Below, in pieces: positions 20,519-30,400 of a stretch of DNA of 64,000 nucleotides. The notes below the pieces were generated by a model. That model saw only the letters and a program-made list of their open reading frames with translations, searched no databases and had not been told where the DNA came from. The stretch comes from Aureococcus anophagefferens. Lineage: Eukaryota; Sar; Pelagophyceae; Pelagomonadales; Pelagomonadaceae. Both the position numbers and the translations under genes were made by a program. The stretch's first letter is position 1, and each line of letters begins with the position of its first letter. The stretch spans positions 765,384-829,383 of the forward strand of contig NW_008705572.1 of the NCBI RefSeq assembly GCF_000186865.1, given 5' to 3'.

Positions 20519-23500
20519 ATGACCGAGGCCGAGCACCCGCTCTACGACGCCGGCGACGACTTCTCCGTCTACGACAAGAAGAAGGCCGCGCCGCCGGCGT
20601 CCTCCTGGAACCCGTTCTCCGGGGCCAAGGCGACGCGGCACGAAGAACCGGCGACGCCGACGTCGCCCGTGAGCATGGTGGCGAACCCCTACAACGCGCA
20701 CCACGTCCAGCAGATGGCCCGCGAGCCGTCGACGTCCGCGGTGCTCGACGACTTCGGCGCGGTCTACGGAGGCGGCGGCGCCGCGGCGCCGCCGCCGCCG
20801 GCCGCGAGCGCCTGGAGCCCCTTCGCGAGCAAGCCCCGGCCACCGGCGCCGGGCGACGACGACGTCGTCATGACGTCGAACCCGAACTCGAGCCACCTCG
20901 TCGCGCGGGAGCCGTCCGCGTCCGCGCTCCTCGACGACTTCGACGCCGTCTACGAGAAGAAGCGGGCGCCGGACGAGCCCCGCTCCTGGAACCCCTTCGC
21001 CTCCGCGAAGAAGGCGCCGCCGCCGAAGCGCCGCGAGTCCCACTCCGCCGACGTCGACGACGAGCCGCTGAGCCCCGCGACGTTCGCGAACAACCCGTTC
21101 TCGCTGCGCCAGCAGGCCGCGGACGCCGGCGGCCCGGAGCTCACCGCGGACGGCGTCTACGGGTCCCGCGACCCGGCGTCGCCCGCGGCGCACATGACGG
21201 CCAACCCCTTCGGGGCGGCGCACCGGAAGAAGACCGTCGACGACGACCCGACGGACTTTGGGGACGCGTACGAGAAAGACGACGCCGCCGTCGGCGGCGA
21301 GAACCCCTTCGGCGCCGCGCACCGCAAGAAGAAGGTGAAGGACGACCCGACGGACTTCGGGGACACCTACGATAAAGACGACGGCGCGGTCGGCGGCGAG
21401 AACCCCTTCGGCGCCGCGCACCGCAAAAAAAAAGAGCAGGACGACCCGACGGACTTCGGCGGCGCCTACGCGACGGACGGCGACGTCGCGATGACGGCGA
21501 ACCCCTTCGCGGCGACGCACGACCAGCGCAAGGAGAGCGCCGTGCCGCCGCGCCGCGGGACGGACTTCCACAACAGCAAGGCCGACTCCGTCGCGATGCG
21601 CCTCGGCAAGCAGCGGCACAAGGTCCGGAAGAGCACGACGCTCCAGAAGCAGGACGTCCACGTGGCGACGGCCGACGTCTACGGCGAGGGCGACGGCGGC
21701 GTCGCCGGGGCCAACCCCATGGCCAAGGACCACAGCCCCGCGGAGAAGCTGACGCTGAAGCTGATTCGCACGTCGCTCGTCGGGAGCCCCTACCATGGCA
21801 AGGACCGCAAGGAGTTCACGACGGAGCTGAACCTCGAGGACGCCTACGATAAAGACGACGGCGCGGTCGGCGGCGAGAACCCCTTCGGGGCCGCGCACCG
21901 GAAGAAGCAGGTCCGCGACGACCCGTTGGACTACGGCGACGCCTACGATAAAGACGACGCCGTCGTCGGCGGCGAGAACCCCTTCGGGGCCGCGCACCGG
22001 AAGAAGCAGGTCCGGGACGACCCGTTGGATTACGGCGACGCCTACGATAAAGACGACGGCGCCGTCGGCGGCGAGAACCCCTTCGGGGCCGCGCACCGGA
22101 AGAAGCAGGTCCGGGACGACCCGTTGGACTACGGCGACGCCTACGATACGAAGGACGACGACGGCGCCGTCGGCGGCGAGAACCCCTTCGGCGCGGCCCA
22201 CCGGAAGAAGCGCGTCGAGGACGACCCGACGGACTACGGCGACGCGTACGAAGAGAAACACGCGCACCTCGGCATGGCCAACCCCATGGGGTCGCGGCCG
22301 CCGCACGAGACGGGCTACGAGTACGAGTCGTCGTTCTACGACCGCGTCTACGGGTCGCCGGACGGCGTCGGCGGCGCGAACCCCATGGGCGGCGACGACG
22401 GCGTCCTCGACACGCTGAGCGCCGTCGAGCAGGAGGAGATGGTCGCGGGGACGTCGAGCCCCTGGCACACCTTCGCCATGGTGCTGCAGCACGCGCGCGA
22501 CGTGCTCGCGGAGGGCGCGGCGAAGCTCGACGCGGCCTACGCGCGCGCGAAGCCCCGCGGCGGCCGCGGCGACGCCGCGGGCCGCAAGGCGTCCTTCGAG
22601 GCGGGCTGGCGCGCGCTGACGCGCGACGTCGACCGGTCGCTGCGGGCCATGGTGAAGATGACGGACGAGAGCCACGGCAAGGACGAGATGCGGGCCCTGG
22701 GGCGGGGCGCGTCCGAGGACCTCCGCGCGTACCTCGCCGCCGAGGGCCGGTGCGTCGACGTGGGCCTCTGCAGCGTGGGCCACTTCGTGCCCCTCGCCGC
22801 CGTCGACGGGTCGTCGAACCAGGAGTCCTTCGAGGTCTTCTCCGGGCGCACGACCTCCGACCGCTTCGGCGACCGGCGGGGCAAGTGGTACCACCGCTGC
22901 GTGGAATTCAACCACTGGTTTGGGTGGTCCTGACCAAACTTCAGAATTCTCTAGCTCGATCAAATCGAAGTCGATTCGGCTGATTTTTGGACGAATCGAT
23001 TGCTCTCGTCGAGTTCTCAAAGCACAGCCAAAGAGCTTGCGTCGCGACTGTCGAATACGCTCACATTGAAGTCGGGTTGAAGATTTGAATTCCACACAGG
23101 TACCACCGCTGCGCCCGCCCGTGCGCGTCGCGCGCGGCCGTCGAGGTCGGCGCGTCGGCGCTGGACAGCTTCGACCCTCACGCGCTGGACGTGGCCCGGG
23201 GCCTCGACGACTACGACATGCGCGAGCGGCTCCGCGTGATCTTCCGGTCCTACGGCATGCGCGGCGCGCTCGGCCTCGACCGCGGCGACCGGCGGCGGCT
23301 CGTCGGCGGCGGCGAGGGCGACGCGCCGGGGGCGCCGCCCGGCGCCGCCCTCGCCGCGTCGGCGACGCCCGTGCTGGGCAAGAGCGAGCTCGGCCACTCG
23401 CTGCGCCGGGGCGCCGCGCGCGTGCTGGAGTCGTTCGCGGCGACGCTCGAGAAGGCGCTCGGCACGTCGACGTCGGAGTCGCCGCTGCTGCTGGACCTGG

Positions 23501-24789
23501 CCTTGGACGTGCGCCTCGTGGCGTTGCGGGGCCGCGTGGCCATGCGGCGCCGGGGCTTCGACCCGTCGGACCTCGCGCACGAGGGCGAGGCGTGGTCGTC
23601 GGGGCTCGCGCCGTCGGTGACGGGCTTAGGCAACGCGCTCCTCAAGAGCGGCCGCCCCCGCGCGGCGCTCGAGGCCCACGGCGTAGCCCTCGCCGTGAAG
23701 CGCGACGACGCCGACGCGGCCCACGCGGCGCTCAAGGCCGCGCAGCGCCGGTCGTCGTCGTCGCGCGGGCTCCGCGCGCCCGCGTCGCCCGGGTCGCCCG
23801 CGCCGCCGACGACGCCGACGGGCGGTTTGGGCGCCGTCGTCAGCGCCGCGACGCCCGCGGCGGGGGGCCTGACCGTCGCGGCGCTCATCGAGCGGCGCCG
23901 CGTCGCGGATTTAGCATTACCGCCGACGCTCTTCAACCTCGGCACGGTGCACCGCGTCGTCGGCCACTTCGGCGCCGCGCGGGACTGCTACAACGACGCC
24001 CTCGCCGTCGCCGAGGCTCTCGGGGGCGACGAGGGCACGGCCGTCGCCGGGTCCGCGCTCCACGAGCGCGCGGCGACGGCCGAGGCCGCGTCGGGGCACC
24101 ACGAGTCGGCCGTCCGCGCGTACACGAAGGCGCTCGACGTCCGCGCAGGCGTGCACGGGCCGGACCACCCGGACGTGGCGAACACGCTCTGGTGCCGCGG
24201 CCGCGCGAAGCACCGGAGCGGCGACGACGGCGGCGCGCTCGCCGACTTCAAGGCCGTGCTCGCGATCCGCCTCGCGACGCTCGGCCCGTCGCACCCGGCG
24301 GTGGCGACGTGCCAGACGCAGCTCGCGGTCGTCCATTTGGCCGAGGGCGAGCACCGCGAGGCCGCCGCGCTCTACGACGCCGCGCGCGCGATCCGCGAGG
24401 CGCGCTTCGGCCCGGGCCACCCGGCCTGCGGGAGCAGCGCGCTCGCGGCCGCGGAGATCCACGGCTTTTTGGGCGACCACGAGCGCGCGTCCATGCTCTA
24501 CGCGGTGGCCTACCACTCCTTCTACAAGGCCGGGCCCCACTACCGCTACCGCGCGAACAAGGCCTGGCTCCGCTGCCGCTACGAGTCGCTCCTCCGCGCC
24601 GTGTCCAAGAAGCCCGTCGACGACCGCTCCTGGGAGGGCCTCGCGACGGACGCCGCGGACGGCGCCGTCGCCGTCGACCCGGACCCGAACTTCGACGAGT
24701 TCGCCGTCGAGGACGAGGGCGGCGCCGTCGAGGACGACGGCGGCGCGATCACGCCCGCGACGCCCCAGGTCGACGCCGAGGACCTCTGA
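20519..24789 (+). CDS. NPF-repeat protein with C-terminal kinesin-light-chain-like TPRs, two exons
   Basis: Exons 20519-22887 and 23100-24789, joined across an introner, give 1,352 residues. The N-terminal ~600 residues carry many WNPF, ANPF, ENPF and ANPM motifs, including two blocks of a 33-residue repeat built on ENPFGAAHRKK. Asn-Pro-Phe is the known ligand of EH domains of endocytic proteins, so an endocytic scaffold role is a fair inference. Residues ~640-790 are helical (SPWHTFAMVLQHARDVLAEG). The C-terminal ~300 residues are tetratricopeptide repeats (LFNLGTVHRVVGHFGAARDC, GPDHPDVANTLWCRGRAKH, GPGHPACGSSALAAAEIHG) of the kinesin-light-chain type. No whole-length homologue is recognised. 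Without splicing, the frame stops inside the element soon after KWYHRC. Confidence 0.82.
21197..22250 (+). repeat. Coding 99-bp tandem repeats (33-residue NPF units), two blocks
   Basis: Block one (about 21197-21500) and block two (about 21837-22250) contain near-identical 99-bp units encoding 33 residues: ENPFGAAHRKK, then a 4-5 residue variable basic linker, DDPxDxGDAY and DKDDxAVGG. In block two, three units share the linker QVRDDPLDYGDAY and are almost identical at the base level, which suggests recent unit duplication or homogenisation. Block one units have KVKDDPTDFG or KEQDDPTDFG. The region between the blocks encodes non-repeated sequence (TLKLIRTSLVGSPYHGKDRK). One unit in block two has extra residues (DTKDDDGAVGG), so copy length is not strictly fixed. 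Confidence 0.85.
22897..23099 (+). mobile_element. Introner element (203 bp) in the NPF-repeat gene
   Basis: The element starts CTGCGTGGAATTC and ends GAATTCCACACAG, an inverted pair with one mismatch. The direct flanking repeat is GTACCACCG (22888-22896 and 23100-23108), 8-9 bp. The intron is 22888-23099: its GT is supplied by the left target copy and its CAG by the element end. Splicing gives back KWYHRCARPC. The interior has the shared core TTCGGCTGATTTTTGGACGA and TCACATTGAAGTCGGGTTGA. It is about 95% identical by eye to the copy at 57285-57487, so both are recent. It contains no open reading frame for a transposase. Confidence 0.93.
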
Positions 24790-24830
24790 GGCGTCGGTAG
24801 GACCGTCTCTTTCCGACGCCTTAGCGACGC

Positions 24831-25430
24831 CTAGTCCCGGAGCCCGTAGACGAGCAGGGCGACGATGACGGCCGCGTTCGCGACGATGGTCACGTAGAGC
24901 GGGCACTCGCCGCTCCGCTTCCCGAACGTCTCCGCCGCGCGCGTCTCCTGGCGCAGCCCCGCGTGCGCGTCCTCGACGTCGCTGTTGACGTCGTCGAGCA
25001 GCCCGACGTGGAGGTGCGTCTCGTCGCGCAGCTGGTACGACAGGTCGTGGACGGCCTCGACGCCCATGCGGATCTCGCTGATGGCCGAATCCTGCTTGCG
25101 CATCAGCGCCTCCTGCTCCTCGATGCGGCTCTCCGTCGCGCGCGTCGCGTGCGCCGTCGGGCTCTCGGCCCCCGGCGCGAAGCGGAGCGCGTCGAGCAGG
25201 CGCCGCCGCCGCCGCGCCTCGGCCTTGGACCTAGCACGTTTGATTGCGGTTTCATCTATTGGTACGGTCCGCGGGACGCGGCGACGGCGCAGGTCGTAGC
25301 TCCGCGGGTCCTCCTCCATGCGGCTCAGGGACTCGTGGAGCGCGCGCAGGTTCGCCTGGCGCGCCGGCGTCGACGACGTCGACTTCTTCACGCGCTCGTA
25401 GTCCTCGAGCCAGTCCTGGGCGTCCATCAT
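24831..25430 (-). CDS. Tail-anchored SNARE protein (Qc/syntaxin-8-like)
   Basis: 199 residues from MMDAQDWLEDYERVKKSTS. It mediates vesicle fusion as one helix of a SNARE bundle. Residues ~105-165 form a SNARE motif (IEEQEALMRKQDSAISEIRM, VEAVHDLSYQLRDETHLHVG with Gln at the expected zero layer, LLDDVNSDVEDAHAGL). The C-terminal anchor is PLYVTIVANAAVIVALLVYG. The layout (short N-terminal region, Q-type motif, one TM) fits Qc SNAREs. The segment encoding VPRTVPIDETAIKRA (about 25226-25275) is unusually AT-rich and ends in CTAG before GTCC. It may be an unspliced short intron whose length is a multiple of three; the donor would again be GC. If so, the protein is some 15-19 residues shorter. 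Confidence 0.8.
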   Translation of the reverse strand: MMDAQDWLEDYERVKKSTSSTPARQANLRALHESLSRMEEDPRSYDLRRRRVPRTVPIDETAIKRARSKAEARRRRRLLDALRFAPGAESPTAHATRATESRIEEQEALMRKQDSAISEIRMGVEAVHDLSYQLRDETHLHVGLLDDVNSDVEDAHAGLRQETRAAETFGKRSGECPLYVTIVANAAVIVALLVYGLRD

Positions 25431-25500
25431 CTCTTTCGATGCGCGCGCGACGATTACTAGTACGCGAGGCCCATCGATGGGCTGCTTCGTGTTGATGTCT

Positions 25501-25556
25501 GCTTCAACGGCTGATGCTGCCGCAACACGCTTCAACGGCTGATGCTGCCGCAACAC
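25501..25556. repeat. 28-bp perfect tandem duplication between divergent genes
   Basis: 25501-25528 and 25529-25556 are two identical head-to-tail copies of a 28-bp unit beginning GCTTCAACGGCTGATGCTGC. They lie in the 174-bp space between the SNARE gene (minus) and the ankyrin gene (plus), so they sit in the shared upstream region. Each copy contains an ATG. The first opens a short frame that ends within the ankyrin leader; the second is in frame with the ankyrin protein. The duplication could therefore change the start region or act as an upstream ORF. Confidence 0.9.
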
Positions 25557-25604
25557 ACCGTCTCAGCTTTGGTGCGTGAGTCGGACGTGGACGCCGCGGT
25601 GAGG

Positions 25605-26648
25605 ATGTTCGCCCGCATCGGCCGCCGCGCCGCCCGCGCCGGCGCCCTCGCGGCCTGCGCCGCCGGGTCCCGGCCTTTGCGCTGCGACGACGCGTCGCTG
25701 GGCCCCGCCCCGGCGCACAAGAAGCCGACGCCCAAAGCCCCGCCGGCGCTCGAGGCCTACAAGGAGCCCGCCGGGAGCGCCGGCGCGGGCGCCCCGGTGG
25801 CGCGGGACGCGGCGCCGGACCTGCTGCAGCTCGTCGAGGCGCGGGACGTCGAGGGCCTCGCCGCGCTCGTCGGCTCGGAGAATTTTGACGCCTCGGCGCT
25901 CGACGCGCGGAACGCGGACGGCCTGACGCCGCTGCTCGTCGCCGCGCGCATGCGGGACCCCAAGGCCGCGGAGTTGCTGCGCGTGCTCATCGCCCGGGGC
26001 GCGGACCTCGACGCGCCGGACAAGCTCGGCCGGTCCGCGCTCCACTTGGCCGCGCTCGCGGGCAACGCCGCGGCGGCGCGCGCGCTCTTGACCGCGGGCG
26101 CGGACGTCGCGCGCGCGGACGCGCGGCGCGGCGCGACGGCGGCCCACTACGCGTCGGCCTTCGCGCGCGTCGACACGATCCGCCTGCTCTGCGCGGCGGC
26201 GCCGGACCAGATCCGCGACGCGCGCGACTCGCTCGGCCGGTCGCCGCTCCACTGGTCCGCGCTGTCCGCGCACCGCGACTGGGCGAGCCCGGGCTCCTTC
26301 GACGTCGTCTCGGCCCTCGTCGACGCCGGGTCCTCCGTGCGGGCCCGCGACAAGACGGGCGCGACGCCCGCGCACTCGGCCGCGCGGCTCGGAGCCGACG
26401 CGTTCCTCGACCACCTCGTCCGCTGCGACACGCGCGCGGCGGACGCCAAGCCGACGAACCACGCGCGGCCCCTGCTCCACGAGTGCGACAACCGCGGCGT
26501 CTCGCCCCTCGACATCATGGTCGCGCGCTACCGCGTCTCGCGCGTCAAGGCCAAGTTCCTCCTCGACGCGCCCTTCGACCTCCCCAGCTTCGGCCTCGCG
26601 ATCTCCTTCCCCAAGTTCTGGGAGACCGGCGCGCCCCCGAAGGCGTGA
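25605..26648 (+). CDS. Ankyrin-repeat protein, possibly mitochondrial
   Basis: 347 residues from MFARIGRRAARAGALAAC, chosen because this gives an Arg/Ala-rich amphipathic leader typical of mitochondrial import. An in-frame ATG at 25542, inside the 28-bp duplication, would add 21 residues. Residues ~70-300 hold about five ankyrin repeats (NADGLTPLLVAARMRDPKAA, DKLGRSALHLAALAGNAAAA, RGATAAHYASAFARVDTIRL, SLGRSPLHWSALSAHRDW, KTGATPAHSAARLGADAFLD). The end, FGLAISFPKFWETGAPPKA, is not a known domain. Ankyrin repeats bind proteins; the partner is unknown. It is intronless. Its 3' end is 58 bp from the convergent membrane coiled-coil gene. Confidence 0.8.
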   Translation: MFARIGRRAARAGALAACAAGSRPLRCDDASLGPAPAHKKPTPKAPPALEAYKEPAGSAGAGAPVARDAAPDLLQLVEARDVEGLAALVGSENFDASALDARNADGLTPLLVAARMRDPKAAELLRVLIARGADLDAPDKLGRSALHLAALAGNAAAARALLTAGADVARADARRGATAAHYASAFARVDTIRLLCAAAPDQIRDARDSLGRSPLHWSALSAHRDWASPGSFDVVSALVDAGSSVRARDKTGATPAHSAARLGADAFLDHLVRCDTRAADAKPTNHARPLLHECDNRGVSPLDIMVARYRVSRVKAKFLLDAPFDLPSFGLAISFPKFWETGAPPKA

Positions 26649-26706
26649 GAGTTGGCTCTCCACGTTGTTTGCACATACGCCCCCTCGTAATTTTCCATCG
26701 GCCAAG

Positions 26707-27264
26707 TTACCAGTGTACCGCCCTTCGAAGCCGCGGCGCCGACGCGAGCACGTTCCGCGCCGCGAGGGCCGCGTAGTCCTTCGGCAGTTTCGTCGCGCCG
26801 CGCAGGGACGCTTTCTTCGTCGGAGATGGGCGCCGCGGGTCCGCGACGAACGGTTCGCGCGCGACGACGGGCTTCGCGGCGGCGACGGCGGGTTCGGCGC
26901 CGGCGACGCCGGGTCGCGCGCCGCCGCGCGCCGCCTCGGCGGCCAGGTCCTTCGCGGACGTGTCGACGACGCGCGCGTCCACCTCCCACTCGAGCTCCGC
27001 GAGCGCGAGGACCGCCTGTCCCGCGGTGTCCTCCAACTTGTTCTCGACGAACTCGCGCGCCTCCTCGAACTTCTCCTCGAGCACGTGCTCGTCGCGGCGG
27101 AGCTCCTGGAACGCGTCCGATAAACGGTGCTCCTGTTTGTGGAGCGAATGCTGGAGGTGTTCCCGCATTTCGGAATGAATCTCTTGATGGATGACCGTCG
27201 ACGCGGTGATCAAGAACCAGGCGACGAACATCAGTGCGATGATGACTTTGGTGTGGCGTTCCAT
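26707..27264 (-). CDS. Small membrane-anchored coiled-coil protein, unknown function
   Basis: 185 residues. MERHTKVIIALMFVAWFLIT carries an N-terminal transmembrane helix (roughly residues 7-27). It is followed by a charged His/Glu-rich helix with heptad character, HLQHSLHKQEHRLSDAFQEL and LEEKFEEAREFVENKLEDTA, then an Ala/Pro-rich tail and a basic C-terminus (NVLASAPRLRRAVHW). The topology suggests a type II or signal-anchored protein with a cytosolic or lumenal coiled coil. I recognise no family. Local base composition in the first 60 codons is less GC-rich than in neighbouring genes. 27265-27425 upstream holds no gene. Confidence 0.6.
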   Translation of the reverse strand: MERHTKVIIALMFVAWFLITASTVIHQEIHSEMREHLQHSLHKQEHRLSDAFQELRRDEHVLEEKFEEAREFVENKLEDTAGQAVLALAELEWEVDARVVDTSAKDLAAEAARGGARPGVAGAEPAVAAAKPVVAREPFVADPRRPSPTKKASLRGATKLPKDYAALAARNVLASAPRLRRAVHW

Positions 27265-27425
27265 CGTCGATTTCGTTGGAGGGGCGAGTTATCGTTGTGG
27301 AGAAATTGTGCGGGGTCGACTTCACCTACGCGCGTCGCGACCCATTGAGGCGACACTGAGGTAAAATCGCACTTGGCGAAGCTCCGCAGCCGGAGACGCC
27401 TCCGGAGGCTCTCAGGCTCGAAGGC

Positions 27426-30400
27426 TCAGACCTCCTCCGTCGCCACGTGCGTGCGTGCGCCATGAGGCGATCGCCTCGCCCGAGCACTACACGCGACGAA
27501 CGGCGTCAGCGGCGCGCCGAGGCCGCGGAGCGCCGCGCGCGCGGCCCGGGCGTCGCCGACGCCGAAGCGGGCGCCGAGGGCGACGAGCGCCCGCGCCCAG
27601 TGCGCCGCGGCGCAGCGCGGGCAGAGCACGGCGTCGAAGAGGCCGCCTGTGCCGAAACCAACCACTGGTTTGGGGGGTCCCCACCAAACTTGAGAATTCT
27701 CTAGCTCGGTCAAATCGAAGTCGATTCGGCTGATTTTTGGACGGATCGATCGCTCTCGTCGAGTTCTCGAAGCCCAGCCGAAGAGCTTGTGTCAAAACAT
27801 TCGAATACGCTCACATTGAAGTCGGGTTGAAGATTTGGTTTCGGCACAGGAGGCCGCGCGCGCCGCGCGCGAGGAACTGCGCGGCCGCGTCGTTCTGGAC
27901 GAGCAGGTCCGCGACCTTGGCCGCGGTGCGCACGTCGACGGCGAGGTGCGTGCGCCCGTTGGCGAGGGCCGCGTGGAACCAGGACCGGCAGTCCGCGTCC
28001 CAGCGCAGCACGGCCGCGCCCGCGGCGAAGAGCGCCGCGTCGTCGTCGTCGGGGCCTGCGCCGAAAGCGGCGGTTTCTCCGATTTCGAGTGGTCTCTCCT
28101 CTCGCACAGGCTTCGGAAACTCGGTGTTCTCTCTCCGCTCCTCAAAGGCGTCCGTCGCGTCGAAGTCTGAGTTCCGCGCGGGCCGAGGCAGCCGCCCGCG
28201 TCCGGCAGCGCGAGCAGGTACTTGGCGCCGAGGTGGGCGAGGGCGGGCACGGGCACGGGCCGCGCCTACGGACCGCGACGATGACCCGTAACGTCCAAGA
28301 TTCGCGACGCGGGGCCGCGCCGTGCCCGACCTCTTCGCGACGACGCGGCGGAGGTGCCGCGCGTAGGCCGACGCGTCGTCGCGCGCGCGCCGGAGGCACG
28401 CCTCCTCGCGGGCGGCCCTGGCCTTGCGCGTCATGCGCGCGTCGAAGAGCGCCGGGTGCGCGAGGGTCAGGGCGACGGCGGAGAGGCGCGCCCACGTGCC
28501 GTCGTCGTCGCAGTTGAACTTCGGGTCGAGCTTGCCCCGCCAGAAGAGGCGCCCCGACCGCGCGTCCCACTCGGACCCCGGGGGCGCCGCGGCGAAGGCG
28601 GCCGCGTCGAGGTCGCCTGCGGCGCGCGTTTGTCGCCGTCCCCCCGGGCGCGCGGGACGCGGGCGCACGCGCCGCGGCTCGCGTTGCGCAGGGCCAGGAC
28701 GCGCCGGGGCCAGCCCGTCTTGACGACGTCGACGAGGCTCGGCGCGCCGCGCCGCCGCGGGAGGGGCGGCGCCTGCCCGAGCCCGAGCGTGAGCGTCCGC
28801 GGGCCGCCGCGGCCCGGCGGCGGCCGCGTCGCGGGATCGCCGGGGATCGTCGCCGGCCCGGGCACCAAAATGCCCCGGCGGTCGTCGGCCTTGGCGTGGG
28901 CGAGCACGGGCACGCGGTCCAGGGCCTCGGGCACCGTCGACGCGCGGAGCGGCTCGCCGGCGATCACGAAGCACGCGGCGTCCGGGAACGCGACGTCGCG
29001 CGAGAAGGGCGCCTCGAGGAGCGCCGAGAGGAACTCGAGGGAGCGGAGCAGCGACGGCGGCGGCACGACGCCGCAGGGCGCGTCCTTGCCAAAGTTGGAC
29101 GCGTCGACCTCGAGCGCCCGCCCGAAGACGCAGGCGAGGATCGCGCCGCAGTCGCCGTAGCTCTCGGCCATGGCGCGCACGGCCCGGCGCGCGTCGCGGA
29201 GGAACGTCGGCGCGTCGCTCGGCGGGTAGGCCCCGACCTGGGCCTCGAGCGCGGCGGCGAGGGCGTCGCGCGCCGCGGCCGCGGCCGCGGCGCGGTCGTC
29301 CGGGAAGCGCGCGGTGCCCTCGAAGCGGCCGACGAGGTCGTAGGCGGGCCAGAGCAGGTCCCGGTCGCCCTCCGCGGGCCGCCGCGCGACGCCGGCGCTC
29401 CGGGACCCGAAGCCCGTGGCGTTGCGGGACCGGCGCCGCGGCCGGAACCGGCGGTCGTCGCCCGCGGACGTCGCCTCGTAGACGGCCCCGAGCTCCGGCA
29501 GGCCCGCGAGGCATTTCGGCGCGGCGAAGGGCAGCCACTCGACGCGGTCCCGCTCGAAGGTCAGGCCCCAGGGCTTGTTCGCGCCGCTCCAGTGCAGCGC
29601 GCCCGCGTCGCCGCGGTCCCAGCACGTGTGGCCCCGCTGGCAGTTCCAGCGGTTGTCGAGGTGCTGGAACCGGTCCCGCACGGCGAGGACGAGGGGCGGG
29701 TTCGAGCCGAGCTTGTAGAGCGGCAGGTCCGAGTTCCAGCGCATCCAGAACTCGACGGCGCGCGTGAGCTCGAGCGCGCGCCAGCGGCCGAGGTGGACGA
29801 CGAGCACGCCCGCGTTGAAGGGGTCGAGCTGCGCGTCCGGGTCCGTGATCTTCTGGGACTTGAGGAGCATGGTCACCTCCGGCGACCGGCAGTTGATGAA
29901 GCTGCCGCACATGGCCTTGTAGCGCCGCGACACCGCCGCGACCGCGAAGTTCCGCGGCGTCGACGACGTCAGCGACGTGTCGAAGAGGTGGGCGACGTCC
30001 TTGCGCACGATCGTGTCCGCGTCCAGGTACACGACCTTGTCGACGCCCGGCGGCAGCAGGTCCGCGAGGTAGAAGCGCGCGAAGTTCGGGCCCGCGGCCA
30101 AATTGCCCTTCCGCGCGTTCTCCGGCGCGCGGATCGTCAGGTTCGCCGCGGAGCTCCGGCCCGCGAAGGCGGCGACGTCGAAGCCGTAGACGCGGACGCG
30201 CACGGCGCCGAGGGCGCAGGCCAGCGCCGCGCGCGCCGCGGCGGCCGTCGGCGGGTCGACGACCGCGTGGATCGCGAGGCGCTCCGGCCGGCGCGCCGAC
30301 GCGGCGCACGACGACGCGCAGGCGACGACGCCGAGCGACTGGACGCGGTCGCCGGCGATGACGACGTGGACGTCGCCGGTCGTGTCGTCCGGCGCCGCGC

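Noticed and set aside
22888..22933. NPF-repeat protein ending at a stop just after KWYHRC as a complete gene, with a second gene starting near 23191
   Set aside because: The stop lies inside an introner; excision restores one frame and the second part has no ATG of its own at that point.
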